Shown here piece by piece: positions 41,400 to 53,330 of a stretch of 64,000 nt of DNA (position 1 is the stretch's first letter; each line of letters begins with the position of its first letter). This stretch comes from Agrypnia vestita (Eukaryota > Arthropoda > Insecta > Trichoptera > Phryganeidae), in assembly GCA_016648135.1 (NCBI GenBank), contig JADDOH010010123.1:1-64000 (forward strand), read 5' to 3'. The position numbers were made by a program, and so were the translations under genes. Under the pieces are notes generated by a model. It did no database searches, had not been told where the DNA came from, and saw only the letters and a program-made list of their open reading frames with translations.

Positions 41400-43150
41400 G
41401 AGTAAAATAGTTTTAAAAGATTTACGAAAGAAAAAAGGTTTTCTGAAAACGTCGATCAGTTACGCGTAAAGTTTTACGATCGAACCTACCTACCCGGACC
41501 TTGGCGCGCCCCTGCCAGCGTGCACACACATGCGTCAAAATATGTTTTCAAGTCTCCCTTCCAACGCTGTGGCTCGTGTTATTGTTTTGTTCTTTTCTGT
41601 GAAATCAGCCGCCCGATCGGGACGCGCAACCGTCCGGCCAAACTCCAACACCGTTTCTCCGGCGCACGTTCAAGGTTCTACCTAGCTGTGGGTCCTAGCG
41701 AGCAGTCGCCGGCCTCGCTGTGTGGGTACGCCGACGGCGCATACTATAACGTCAAAACGCCAGTGTGTGCGTTCATGTTGCACGGCACATGCGCAGACCG
41801 CCGAGCTCATAATAATTTACTCGATCCAACCGCGGTGTTGCGAGCGTAGAAATAAATGACACACCCGGCCGAATCGTAAACCTAACCTACAAAAATAATT
41901 GAACTGTATTATCATAAGATGTGATAAAACACTTAACACCATCAATCTGCTGAGTAGTTTATATTTTAATATTAAATAATAGACCGCCGAAAGGTTTGGT
42001 ATGATAATTGCCATCATTCCGATGCCATATATCTTCTTCTAATATATGGAGCCATTGGTACTGCGAACGAAAGATAAATATATATTTTTACATGTGTAAT
42101 ACAAAACCTTTGGAGGTTAACCTAAATGCATGTTTTGAAAGCAATCTTTATCGATTCGTGAGATTATTACGTTTTTTAACATCGTTATTAATTACAGTTA
42201 TCACACACATCATTAAATTGATCACAGACAAAAGAAAATCGTGACACGAGCAACACAGGTGTTTAGAGTAATGTAGGTGAAGTTAGGTGTATCGCTTTGT
42301 CATTATTGGTTATAATATTCTGGCGATTTGCCGCCATAGAGCATCTGGCAACTCCGCGCCTCGAAACGAAACAACCAAACAAACGGGCGGCCGAAGCGGC
42401 GCGGTCACTTTTGTTCGGCGCCAGTGCGGAGGCGCAGCTCATTCGAGTCGGACCTGTTTCGGTGCCAATTTCATCTTAAAATGTCACCCATCAAGAAAAA
42501 GCTATATATTTTTTAAAAAGATATTTCAACAATCTGGTAACATTAGGTGGAAACGTTTTGGAAAAGGAGGTGAAATTAGTTCGTGAAATCTGTGTGTATT
42601 TATCAGCAATACAACCATTTTCGACTGACAATACGCTGTGAATCGGTGCGAAATTAACGAAAATGTTTTTCTATAACAATTGTGTTATAAACAATTCTTT
42701 GCGTGACGTTTCGTAAACATAACCTCAATAATATACGGGGGGCGCTGCGCGTATGCCCGACAAATGCTTGTGCGCGTTACAAAAAAGGCGAAATACGAGC
42801 TGTGTTTCCGTTATTTCGCGTCGTGTATTGTAAATTGGGAACAAGGTTCTACGGACATTATTGTAGAAACATATTTTTGAACATTATTATCTTTTATCAT
42901 CGCCTTTTACGAACTAATCGCTGTGGAAAAATTGAAATACGCCCGGCCCACATAGCTGGTACACAAGAGTGGGAAAGAGAGAGAAGTCCTATAGCGCGCC
43001 CCGCAGAACTGAGGGAGACGCAGCGCTTCGCGGACGAACTTAGAATGCGATGGTGATACCTACCGTAGTTTGAAAAATAAACCGGTATACTTACTGCGCT
43101 GAAATATCTTTTCAGCGGATTTAATATTCCACGTCTATGTAAGGTAAGCG
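41400..43150 (+). promoter_or_regulatory. CpG-rich stretch, possible host promoter and non-coding 5' exon
   Basis: Base composition rises and CpG is frequent in 41440-41870, 42320-42480 and 42720-43060, unlike the AT-rich surroundings and without repeat structure. A canonical splice donor (AAG/GTAAGC) sits at 43141-43148. No long reading frame or domain is present (the longest frame, 117 codons at 42703-43056, is unrecognised). The stretch could be a promoter with an untranslated first exon of a gene whose coding exons lie outside, or an unrecognised element. Confidence 0.3.
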
Positions 43151-43915
43151 CAGTTTTAAAATATTTACAAAACATCTAGTCGTATCACTCGATCGTTTTT
43201 TATTTTACCCGTTCAAAATGTAGTAATATGATGCATTTCCGTTATTTGTAAACTGATGTTCATACAATCCGATACAATAATACGCCGATGTTGTCAATGT
43301 GGTGTTATCTGTACAGTTGTGCAAATGGAGGCGGTGCGGAGTGCACGTACACTCGGCAAATTTATGAGAATCAATAAGTTTTTCTCTGCAGCGAAAATTC
43401 TATTATACAATATCGTTTTATTTATTTTTATCTGACTTTTTAACATTTATACACACTTGATAATGGACAATATTGTAATATTTTTGCGTGGATTGTACGT
43501 TAAATGTCGTATAAATTATTCTCGCTTCTGACTCGCAACGCAACCCGATACAGTATTTGCATGTATGTATTCATAAAGTCTATGTAATGTTAGTGAAATT
43601 TTACAAAATATGAATATATGCTAATTTTATGCATTGATGGATAAATAACGTGTATTTATGTATTTGTCGTATTATTAAATATAATTGTATTATTAAGACA
43701 ACAGTATGCTAGCATCAGAAAGATAAGTTTTGCTTGTAATTGAACTCCACGCAGAACTATAATCATCGTGTCTAAAACACGTATGTGTATGGGAAATTGC
43801 TTGAATACAGAAGAATCAAACAAATATTCACTGAATTTATAACCGTTATATTTTCATTTTATAATACATTTTTCTAGTTCAACAAAAAATATTCATGAAT
43901 TCAGTTATACAAATT
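43151..43915. other. AT-rich spacer
   Basis: No gene or named repeat. If the preceding donor is real, this would be intronic. Confidence 0.4.
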
Positions 43916-43917
43916 AA

Positions 43918-44010
43918 AAATAAATCTCCCTATCAGAGAACTGAACCCCAGTCCTACGCGTGACGGGTGGGGATATAAACCACTACCCCGCTGAGGAATC
44001 GAGCAAGTTT
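43918..44010 (-). repeat. tRNA-derived SINE remnant
   Basis: On the minus strand agcggggtagtggtttatat resembles an A box, and ggggttcagttctctgatag a B box, with tRNA-like spacing. A clean cloverleaf could not be drawn, so a functional tRNA is unlikely. Confidence 0.5.
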
Positions 44011-44285
44011 TGAAAATTGCTGTTTACAAATATCTTAACTTCTGTTGTAAATTTAAATTTAATATTAAGAATGTAAAAAAGCAGAAAAAATGTTGATTAA
44101 TGTATTGAACTATGCCACAAAATATCAACATTATTTGTATAGGTACTTATACGACAATTTGTCCCCACAGTCTACTGATGCGGGAGGGAAGCTATGATGG
44201 CAGAGTACTGGTTTGGTATGTGAAGGAACCGAGATCGATACTCGGCGCTTCGCTAGTCTAATGAGGAAAAATAAAACGTCAGGTA

Positions 44286-44428
44286 CGGTTGCCGGCAAAC
44301 TTCTTGAAATTTTTTGGCGTAGTGGGGGAATGCGCACAAGGCAAAATTTGGGTCTCTTTGGTGGAATGGTACATGCGCTAACTTTCCCCCACTACGCGGT
44401 AAAATTTCAAGATGTTTGCCGGCTACTG
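44286..44428. mobile_element. 143-bp palindromic MITE, copy 2
   Basis: cggttgccggcaaacttctt and gatgtttgccggctactg ends, with TA flanks at 44284-44285 and 44429-44430. The same internal sequence as copy 1 (tgggtctctttggtggaatg). Slightly less symmetrical than copy 1. Confidence 0.9.
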
Positions 44429-44565
44429 TATAAGGTAGCACAATTGTCATAAAAAAATTTAACGCGCTATTTCTATCGCAGTTTTCGTGACAAATTTTAG
44501 CGGAGGCCCGCTGACATTCATACATACACCTATCCTCAAAAATAGAGGGACGTACTTATTAATAA

Positions 44566-45080
44566 TTAGCTGTTCGTACCCGGCGTTGCACGGGTAAAGG
44601 ATTAAGTTGAAAATAAATTTGTGGGGGGAAACAAAGGTTTGATTCGAACGGTAAAGATTTGCGTAGAAAATATACCAGGGGGAGGGGAAAAGGTAAAAGG
44701 AAGGGAGGAAATGTAACCTTTGTTACCCGCCGGGTCCTAAACAATATGTTCACAAATTTTGAGTCCGTTTGGTCAAACGGTAGATACAGATTTGCATCGA
44801 AAATATATCGGGGGAGGGGGAAGGGTAAAAGAATAGAGGGGAAATTTCGCCTATATTACCCGCCGGGTCCTGAAGAATAAGTTTCCAAACTTTGAGTCCG
44901 ATCGGTCAAACGGTACAGATTTGCATCGATAATATATCAGGGGAGGAGAAGGGTTAAAATAATAGGGGGGAAATGTCGCCTATGTTACCTGCCGGGTCCT
45001 AAAGCATAAGTATGCAAAGTTTGAATCGAATCGGATGAACGATATAGATTCGTATAGAGAACAGACAGACAGACATTGAG
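44566..45080 (-). mobile_element. Helitron-like element with ~130-bp tandem repeats
   Basis: Minus-strand 3' end: hairpin acccgtgcaacgccgggt followed by acgaacagctaa (44570-44600). Inside, the landmark gggtcctaaa occurs at 44733, 44865 (as gggtcctgaa) and 44994, giving a unit of about 130 bp with a gtaccgtttgacc-like core. The array ends in agacagacagac. A single-unit relative is at 47500-47650. Confidence 0.65.
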
Positions 45081-45246
45081 TTTTGTAGGTATAGATGTAC
45101 GCGTAAAGTTTCTATAAGCAATGTCGAGAAACCTGTCAAACCTAATCGCGTAAAAATGACGAAGTGTACAATGTTATACATATAACAGCGGTCAAGACGT
45201 GATAGTTGAGATATCATAAATCAATAAGAATAGACCCGGTTCTATG

Positions 45247-46680
45247 TTAAGGCGATACATACATTTTTTAAGCTGTCAAAGTGGCGATATGTGTCGGATA
45301 GATCATGCTACTTCAATACGAGATCGAGACATGAACAAACGTCATATCAGATAAACCTTGCAAGAGCGTATTTTTTACATGTCCTTGTGAGATAGAAAGG
45401 TTGCGAGGAAACGAGACAACCATATGGAGTACCGACGTTTAAAATATATGGGAACGCAAGTCATGCGCGCGTACCATTATTAGAATTTTAAATGTTTTAA
45501 GTCTAGAAAATAAAAAAGCGTATGTATATTTCTCCAATAATTTAGGTGTTGTAAAAAAAAAGTAAACAACAATTTTTCTTATATCACTGTTTTTTAATTT
45601 AAAACTTTTGTCGAATAAGCAGATTTAGATATTATTTTGACTTCCGACTGAAATGTCAAAACACCTGTGAAAATAATTGAATTTAAATAATTTTTATTTA
45701 AAATAAACAAAAAACTACTACAACAATATGTATTGAATTAAAAATAAAATTAAAAGCCATTTATCTATATTTCAAAAATTATCTCGTAAATTAATATCTT
45801 ACTTGACTTTCAAATAACAATGAAATCAACACGATTATAGTGAACAAAGCAAGTCAGCAAAAGTGACATGCGTTCAATGTTAGGTTATGAGTAGAAATGC
45901 AATTTAATACAAAACTAGTTAAAAAAAACATTATTATCTGCGATGAATAGATTGCTTTCGAATATATAATATGATATTATTTTGAACTAAAGTCAAATTT
46001 GGCATAAAAACACGTTTTAAAGTGATTTTTTATGAAAAAATGATCGGACTACATGACCACGTCCGCCTCTCCCGGCTGGCGCGCGGATTGTGATCTGCAA
46101 ACTGCATAATTTTTTGTCACATTTCATACTATAGAATTTTTATTTTTAAATATTAATTAACGTGTTTTTTTTATAAAAATTAGCTTTTTAATAGTGAATG
46201 AAGACTCAAAGTGCGAATATAGATAAAATATATCGTTTAAAATCATATTTTTATATGAATAAACAACATTTGAAAATGACCAAAAATCGTAAATATTTAA
46301 GCATGTTTGAAAAATGATATCTTTTTTAATATTAAATATTTCTTAATTTCCTACGTACAGATTCTAGATAATTAAGTAAACTTTATATATATGAAAAAAC
46401 ATATTATGCTTACATACAAATTTTAAACGAATCACACTTTGCCCGGGAACATTAAAAACGTTTTTTTTGCCGCGGCCTGTGGATTAATGCCTATATTTTC
46501 TTAATTATTGTAAATAATGTTCAGTTTATTACTTTTATATAAGAACAAAGGTTCTATCTATGTTATCGCCCTAAAAAAATTGCAACCTATCATATAAATT
46601 CTGATATAAATGAATAATAAAATCCCACATTTTCCTAAAAAACGCCGAAATATGCATTTGCAGTGAATGTACCGCCTTAA
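45247..46680. mobile_element. Candidate piggyBac-like non-autonomous element (1434 bp with TTAA)
   Basis: TTAA at 45247-45250 is followed by GGCGATACATACA. The right end reads TGAATGTACCGCC and then TTAA at 46677-46680. The ends are inverted repeats of about 13 bp with two or three mismatches, and TTAA is the piggyBac target. The interior is AT-rich and non-coding. The terminal similarity is short, so chance cannot be excluded. Confidence 0.45.
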
Positions 46681-46882
46681 CGGTCGCTCTACCGTCACAT
46701 TTAATTGATGAAATACCTACTTCTTTTTATTAAATCAAAAATAAAATACATGGAGAGAAATATTTTTTTCTACTGTAGGTATGTAGTATCAACAATTTCT
46801 ACCACGTTTTTAGCAATTTCTGATTTCGCGATATAGTAAACAAGATTATAAATTGTACCCTACACCCAAACATCATTAAACG

Positions 46883-47378
46883 TACAGGGTGTCTCGTAGC
46901 TAGTAGCAAAAATTCTCGAGGAGTCTTCTACGTTCAATTTTGAATAGATTTCTTTACATTTTGGGTGAAATGTCAACAGTCAAGGAGATAAGCGACATCA
47001 AAGTTTGCAACATTTTTCAATTATGAGTATCGTGAAAGTAAATTATATTGAATATTTAAATTTCATTATTTGGTAAAAGTCAGATAAAATTACTAAAATA
47101 TTGCAGAAATTTCGACCAGATTTTTTGAAAGGTTTTTATAATTTTATTTGAATTGTATCGAAGCGAATAAAATTTTAATATTCGATATATATTACTATCA
47201 TGATACTTCGAAGTTTTACTGAAGAGATGACAGAAATATTGAAATAAAAAAATGTGACTTTGTCGCCTATCTCGTTAACTGTTGACCTTTCTCCCAAAGT
47301 GTGAAGAATATTTTCTATTAAAAATTGATCGTAGAAGATTCTTAAGTTTTTTCCACTAGCTACGAGGCACCCTGTATA
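46883..47378. mobile_element. Fold-back family FB, copy H
   Basis: TACAGGGTGTCTCGTAGCTA on the left and tagctacgaggcaccctgta on the right, flanked by TA. Arms share aaggagataagcgacatcaa with cgcctatctcgttaac. Centre near 47130. Diverged from copies A, E and G in mid-arm sequence but with perfect outer ends. Confidence 0.88.
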
Positions 47379-47456
47379 TTATATCTATAAATCTTTACTA
47401 AAAATGTTCACTCAGTAACGCAACACGTCCGTGACTCCAGTTAGCGCAGTTATATT

Positions 47457-47670
47457 ATATACTAGTTGTAAACTGTCAAAAATGACGTACTTTTACCTGT
47501 CGGTTCCTAAAGAATAAGTATGCAAAATTTTGGTAAGACCTGTCAAACGATCTGCATTTGTATAGAAAATGTATCGTGGTAAGGGGGTGGGGTAAAAAGC
47601 GACCTTACGGGAAGTTACAGACAGACGGACAACAAAATTATCATTATCGGGAAAAAAACTTTATATAATA
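47457..47670 (-). mobile_element. Helitron-like fragment (minus)
   Basis: actagttgtaaactgtcaaa with aaatgacgtacttttacc is the inverted form of the Helitron end at 31992-32018. It is followed by one unit like the 44.6-45.05 kb array (ggttcctaaagaataagtat) and acagacagacggac. Confidence 0.6.
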
Positions 47671-48235
47671 TTTGAGCTGCAATTTTCGAGAACGAAATCG
47701 ATCGGCTACTAAATGTTACTCCAAGATAGGGTTGGTCAAACCGTTATTTTAACCGGTTATATTTGGTTACTAATTTGGGATTTATATCTGATTGTACCAA
47801 ATTGATTCCAAATTCCCGAAACTATCTTTCTACTTTCACCTAATTGTTCTGGTGGACTGAACTCGAATTCTGGTCCTGGGCTCCGATGCTCGGAAGAAAG
47901 GTTCGGCTAATAGTGGTCCTGTATTATCCGAAAGGGATATTGGCTAACGACAGAAAATGGCCACCGCTTGTTTACTTACTGAAAGGACTATTAACGCCCG
48001 AAAGCAGAGGCCTTAATATGGAATGCAGTCGGAAGGTCTTGGATTATTATGTAAATTCAATGTTTTGATACCTAAGACTGTTGTCTACCGAAGTAAATTA
48101 AATGTTAACAACAAATATTTTATTCCCACATTTTTCATTAATATTCGCGATTTGACTCTAAAGATATTTTTCCAGGGTGAGAATGTCTCAAAAGGGACAT
48201 CTTCATCATTAAAATGAACAGTTTATTCTCTGGTT
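47671..48235. other. Unassigned spacer
   Basis: Frames at 47844-48068 and 48023-48217 show no domain. Nothing supported. Confidence 0.4.
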
Positions 48236-48239
48236 TGAG

Positions 48240-48852
48240 TTAACTAACTAACCATCCTCCAATATGTGTAGTATTTGATCATTTCAGGTCTTTCGGGGAC
48301 GCCCTCTATTCCTGTTGCCTTCAACAGTCGCTCCATATATTTTCTTAACCATCCTTTCCTCACTCGTACGTTCTACATGACCAAACCATCTCAGCACTCC
48401 TTTCTTTAGTCTGCCTACCACACTGCAGCTAGCATTACATTCACTTCTAATTTGTTCATTTCTCACTCTATCGACCAAAGATTTTCCACACAAACGCCTT
48501 AGTGACCACATTTCCACTACGTGCAGTCTACTTCCGTTCCTTTTTGCCAATTCTAGGATTCAATTGCCAATTCCAGAATGCCATTATTGTTGTTTTTCTT
48601 TTGTTCACTTGTTTCTTTTGACAGGTTCTTATTGGCCATAATGGCATTTAGAGCACCTTTTACTGTTACTTGAAATCACTTTCCTTTCAATATCGTTCTC
48701 AGCCTTGCCGTCTCTGCTAAGCATACTTCCCAAGTATACAAACTCATCCACTTGTTCTAAGCATTCGTTGTTTACAATTACATCACACATAGTCATTCTT
48801 TCTTCTCTCTCGAACACTATAAGTTTCGATTTGCTGACATTCATTATCATGA
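48240..48852 (-). pseudogene. RTE-type LINE C-terminal part
   Basis: From right to left: NVSKSKLIVFEREERMT, then ECLEQVDEFVYLGSMLSRDG, DIERKVISSN (48850-48629), then VEMWSLRRLCGKSLVDRVR, LRWFGHVERTSEERMV and NRNRGRPRKT (48550-48284). Tail (GTTA)n at 48238-48252. Frameshifted and missing a segment near 48560-48630. The same family as 37.35 kb and window start. Codons to the right of 48852 belong to a different repeat. Confidence 0.88.
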
Positions 48853-48985
48853 TGAATGACAGCTGGTTTGAGTTTTCCGGGATATTCTGCCGTGTTTCTG
48901 CTACCTTTCTGGCCGGCGTTTCGGATTTCATCGCAGGGTCCATATCATCATATCTAAGTGCTGGCCAGCATTACCGTCTCGGAGA
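48853..48985 (-). repeat. Penelope-type terminal repeat fragment with hammerhead-like box
   Basis: On the minus strand atgatgatatggaccctgcg leads to aaatccgaaacgccggcc. A GGA/TCC helix precedes GAAAC. The first C of CUGAUGA is A and there is a 2-nt insertion. The layout resembles 51781-51825 and 62900-62930. Confidence 0.5.
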
Positions 48986-49235
48986 TATATATTGTCACAA
49001 GTTGTCTTGTGTCATGTGTTTGTTCCATCTGTTGTCGGTTTACTACATTTGAGGAATCTGCGACGAGATTGGTTTTTGAAGCACCGGATACCACGAGGTT
49101 TTTAGTTTGAGACCATCATCTCTATTCTTGTTCTTCGGGCGCTTTTAGATCTGCCTCCCTGATAAGACGCGCATGGTGGTAACTCGGGCTTTCCTAGGAT
49201 CTTCGGAATGCTAAGGAAACGAATGCTAAGCCGCG

Positions 49236-50634
49236 CACAGTGGGTCGAAACCGTAATTTGAGGGACTTAGGGACCAACTTTCTTTTTTTACTTTTTTCTT
49301 TATGCGGATGGATATAGCTCATTAACCTTATCAATAGTTGTCTTATGAAACTTTTTCCTAAACTTTATAGTTTGGGCAAAAAAAAAGTTTTGTATTTTTT
49401 GTATGGAGCGGATCAAATAAAATAAAATTTCTGCTAAGTGGTGACTGACCCCGTTTTGAAACCTTTTTTTCTCATACCTTGTCTAGTCTACCATCGTTTG
49501 ATGCTATGAACGTGTACATAAACTTGCAATTCTACCAGATAAATGGATCGAAAAAATAAAAAAACGTATATATTTATAATTTTTTTTTTTCGTAATTTCT
49601 TTTATGTCAAACTAAATATGAAATAGTGAGTAAAAGTACATAATAACTCAAATAATCAACAAAAAAACCAACTAAATGAACACTTAATAATACAACAGCA
49701 AACATTTTTTTTTACAAATTACGATAGTGTATGATGTACCAGAGCTAGCAGCAGAAACTTGGCCGGTAGATTCCTGACTATGTTATGAGTAAAATGTTCA
49801 AGCAACCATGGCCTATTATCAATAGTTATGGAGATACGCAATATCAAAGTTTGCATTTTTTTTCAATATTACTTACTTATTTTTTTGCAAAAAGTAGAAC
49901 TATCATTACAGTAACTTATGTCAATTATTAAAAAATTCATTCGCTTTAATACAAGTCGAATAAAATGATAAAAACCTTGCAAAAATTTAAAAAAGCAAAC
50001 TTTGATATTGCATATCTCCATAACTATTGATATTAGGCCATGGTTGCTTGAACATTTTAGACTCATAACATAGTCAGGAATCTACCGGCCAAGTTTCTGC
50101 TGCTAGCTTTGGTAAACCCTGTATATATATCGTAAAACTACTATCTACAATTGTAAAAAAATAAGTTTGCTGTTCATTTAGTTAGTTTTTAGTCGAATTT
50201 TGTTGGGTTTTTTGTTGATTATTTGTGTTATAATGTACTTGTTCTCACTATTTCATATATAGTTTGACATAAAAGAAATTAAGAAAATAAAAAATAATAT
50301 TATAAATATATACGTTTTTTTATTTTTTCGATCCATTTACCTGGTAGAGTTGCAAGTTTATGTACATGTTCATAGCATCAAACGACGGCAAACTAAACAA
50401 GGTATGAGAAAAAAAATGTTTCAAAGCGGGGTCAGTCACCACTTAGCAGAAATTTAATTTTATTTGATCCCCTTCATACAAAAAATACAAAACTTTTTTT
50501 TTGCCCAAACTATAATGTTTAGGAAAAAGTTTCATAAGACAACTATTGATAAAGTTAATGAGCTCTATCCATCCGCATAAATAAAAAAGTAAAAAAGGAA
50601 GTTGGTCCCTCAAATTAGGTTTCGACCCACTGTG
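49236..50634. mobile_element. Large palindromic element with a second palindrome nested inside
   Basis: Outer arms 49236-49690 and about 50165-50634 are reverse complements (CACAGTGGGTCGAAAC / GTTTCGACCCACTGTG ends; shared gtcagtcaccacttagcaga and caactattgataaagttaat). Between them sits FB copy I (49732-50124). No coding. Target duplication is not clear (gccgcg / cggcg at the edges). Confidence 0.9.
49732..50124. mobile_element. Fold-back family FB, copy I (nested)
   Basis: gtaccagagctagcagcaga left and tgctgctagctttggtaaac right; arms share ttcaagcaaccatggcctat, caatagttatggagatacgc. Shorter than other copies, with the centre near 49985. It lies within the central region of the outer palindrome. 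Confidence 0.88.
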
Positions 50635-50639
50635 CGGCG

Positions 50640-51775
50640 TCTAGCTCAGCCGACGCTGATTTTCCTGGACGGCCAAATTTGCGTTTGGGCTCGTCAATTC
50701 TTTTGGAAATTGGGCGCGCTGTTTACTCCACGTACACCTTCTAGCAGCTGGTCTATTAACACCGTCTGTTTCTAGGCGGTCTCGCTCCTTCGCTTATCCC
50801 AGCTGATACTTGAGGCGATCGTCCGACAGAAGCAAATTTCACCATTTTTTCTCGTATTCTCGCTTGCATATCACATTTTTGTATGAAAATATATCATTTT
50901 AAAATTTATTCATAAGTTTACACACATTGTTAATACAGATATCGCGTTAATATGGCTAAAATTTAACTATATAATTGGTTAGTAAATTACCAAACCTTCG
51001 ATGTTTTAAAAATGAAAAATTTGCTCCACTTTGTGGGCTTTTAATGACTGAATGGCATGGTGAGATACCTTTTTTTTCCAATAATATTACAAAGTAAACG
51101 ATTATCTTAAAGTTTATGTAATTATTGAAAAATCCCTTAGTTTGTTTACTTACAATTTATGTTTTAAAAAACACTGTTTTTTTATAATATTTTATTTTTT
51201 GTCTGATTTTTCGCAACCCTTTTTAGGTAATTGATAACCTTTTTCTTTAATTAATTAATTAAAGGAATAGACATTATTATTTTAAAATTAATACAAAAAA
51301 AATTAAAAACTTATTCTGGATTTCAGATTTTAGCTATTTAATCAAGGCACGCCTCATTGTGTCATAAATACGTTGGTCTTGATTAAATATCTAAAATCGG
51401 GAATATCGTGGAAGATTTTGATTTTTTGGCCCCAAATCCCGTCTTGATACTTGATGTCCTGTTTCTTAAGGGTTATAGCAATTCTGTCAGTAACACTCTG
51501 AACAAAAGGCAGAAAGGCGATGCCTTTGACCTCGGCTTCTGTAGGTACGTTTACCGGTGCAATCAGACATCGCTCTTATGACGTGGTGTGTCTGTCTCCT
51601 TTAACATCCGGTGCTTTCCAGCGCGTCGCTGAGTGTTCTCACCTGCTCTTGTAGATATTCGTGTTGACGAATCCGTCTTGTCCTCGTCGTTTGTGCTAGC
51701 CAGTAGTAGTACAACACTGACAACGATAGACCATGCTTTCGGCACGGTATGCAAACCAATACTAACCACAAGAGA
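50640..51775. other. Unassigned spacer
   Basis: Inverted repeat 'gattttagctatttaatcaagg' (51325) / 'cttgattaaatatctaaaatc' (51373) makes a small hairpin of about 80 bp. Otherwise no gene. Confidence 0.4.
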
Positions 51776-51780
51776 TCAGC

Positions 51781-51900
51781 CCTGATGATGGACCCTGCCA
51801 TAATCGGGAATGTCGACCAGAAAGGTCGGAAAACCCAGAAAACTCTGACTAGAAGATTCTGAATAATCGTGAAAACCTAAGAACATTGTTTATAAATTTT
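51781..51900 (+). repeat. Penelope-type terminal repeat fragment with hammerhead-like box
   Basis: CTGATGA (51782-51788) is exact. It is followed by tggaccctgcc...aatcggg and a decayed GAAAC (gggaatgtcg). accagaaaggtcgg follows, as at 48900. The box pair is incomplete, so this is a relic. Confidence 0.5.
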
Positions 51901-51904
51901 TTTT

Positions 51905-52015
51905 TGAGTGTGTTCAAATTTTTAAGAACACAATTACCGGATTTTGCCCCAAAAAGACTTCCATACATTTTTCCCTTATAAATAGCTTAGTCTCTATTGG
52001 ACATCTATTTATTTT
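51905..52015. repeat. MITE-like family M2, partial copy 5
   Basis: ttcaaatttttaagaacaca and tagtctctattggacatcta match 22690-22715 and 22980-23000 in order, with the middle deleted. Confidence 0.55.
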
Positions 52016-52114
52016 ATTTATTTAATGTTTATGGAAGACCAACAGCACAAATAAAAAAGCATAGAAACCATTGATACAATATAGACGGCCAATTACAGGT
52101 CTCCACATTTAGAA

Positions 52115-52800
52115 ATGTCAGTAATGATAAATATTTATGATATACTAAGGCATATTAGTTATTTAGAAAGAAAGAATAAAAAATTTAATCAAACAGAAAT
52201 ATGTCAGTAATGATAAATATTTATGATATACTAAGGCGTATTAATTATATAGAAAGAAAGAATAAAAAATTTAAACAAACAGAAATATGTCAGTAATGAT
52301 AAATATTTATGATATACTAAGGCATATTAATTATATAGAAAGAAAGAATAAAAAATTTAAACAAACAGAAATATGTCAGTAATGATAAATATTTATGATA
52401 TACTAAGGTATATTAATTATATAGAAAGAAAGAATAAAAAATTTAAACAAACAGAAATATGTCAGTAATGATAAATATTTATGATATACTAAGGCATATT
52501 AATTATATAGAAAGAAAGAATAAAAAATTTAAACAAACAGAAATATGTCAGTAATGATAAACATTTATGATATACTAAGGCATATTAATTATATAGAAAG
52601 AAAAGAATAAAAAGTTTAAACAAACAGAAATATGTCAGTAATGATAAATATTTATGATATACTAAGGCATATTAATTATATAGAAAGAAAGAATAAAAAA
52701 TTTAAACAAACAGAAATATGTCAGTAATGATAAATATTTATGATATACTAAGGCATATTAATTATATAGAAAGAAAGAATAAAAAATTTAAACAAAAGAA
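52115..52800 (-). repeat. 86-bp tandem repeat, eight units
   Basis: atgtcagtaatgata recurs at 52201, 52287, 52373, 52459, 52545, 52632 and 52718 (one 87-bp step), plus a first partial unit near 52117. Units are almost identical, implying recent expansion. Confidence 0.96.
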
Positions 52801-52959
52801 AAAGAAACTTAATTATTACGTGGAAAAAAATTCAGCACTCAAAATTTTTCTTAATCTTGTGTGGCTGCACTCGAACAGATCAATATCCAATAATCTCATC
52901 AGTTTATTGAATGCATCGCATACCCTCAAGAAATATGAATTGACGACGATGAGGATGAG

Positions 52960-53295
52960 GTAAAATCAATGTGAAAGACTGGGTCTACGAGATCTACAGG
53001 GAACATGGAATTTTAGTATATTTAATAGTTCAGGACAGTCGACGTTGCCTGATACAATTTTTAGTAGGTACATCAAATCACCTATTTCCCGACGTCTGTA
53101 TAAAGGTAGGATGTGATATTTTTTGCATGAACTGTCATAATTTTTTTTTTAAATTTGTTCCAAGCGATTTATATAGATCATATACTGGGGGTTCCATACT
53201 TGCGTTGCATACTCGAGTTTGCTTCTGACAAAAGTGCAGTAAAGTACTTTCAGTGTCTTTACACACTTCATTCTATGATTCATCCTAATTAGTTC
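52960..53295 (-). pseudogene. Jockey-like LINE C-terminal remnant
   Basis: Minus-strand translation gives TLKVLYCTFVRSKLEYATQV, then WNPQYMIYINRLEQI, the region after the jockey reverse transcriptase. Stops and frameshifts follow (near 53150 and 53060). Confidence 0.75.
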
Positions 53296-53330
53296 ATTGT
53301 TTATTTATAATATTAGCGAAAAATTCGGTT

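Larger units (their letters stand above)
52018..53330 (-). mobile_element. 5'-truncated jockey-like LINE with tandem array in its 3' UTR
   Basis: On the minus strand the coding remnant (about 53300-52960) is followed by a 3' UTR containing the 86-bp array (52800-52115), then ccattaaataaataaaata as a tail at 52018. The end segment matches 61733-61915, where only one unit is present. Confidence 0.7.

Noticed and set aside
43918..44010. Functional tRNA gene on the minus strand
   Set aside because: A-box and B-box-like words exist, but no consistent acceptor and anticodon arms could be drawn; a SINE remnant is more likely.
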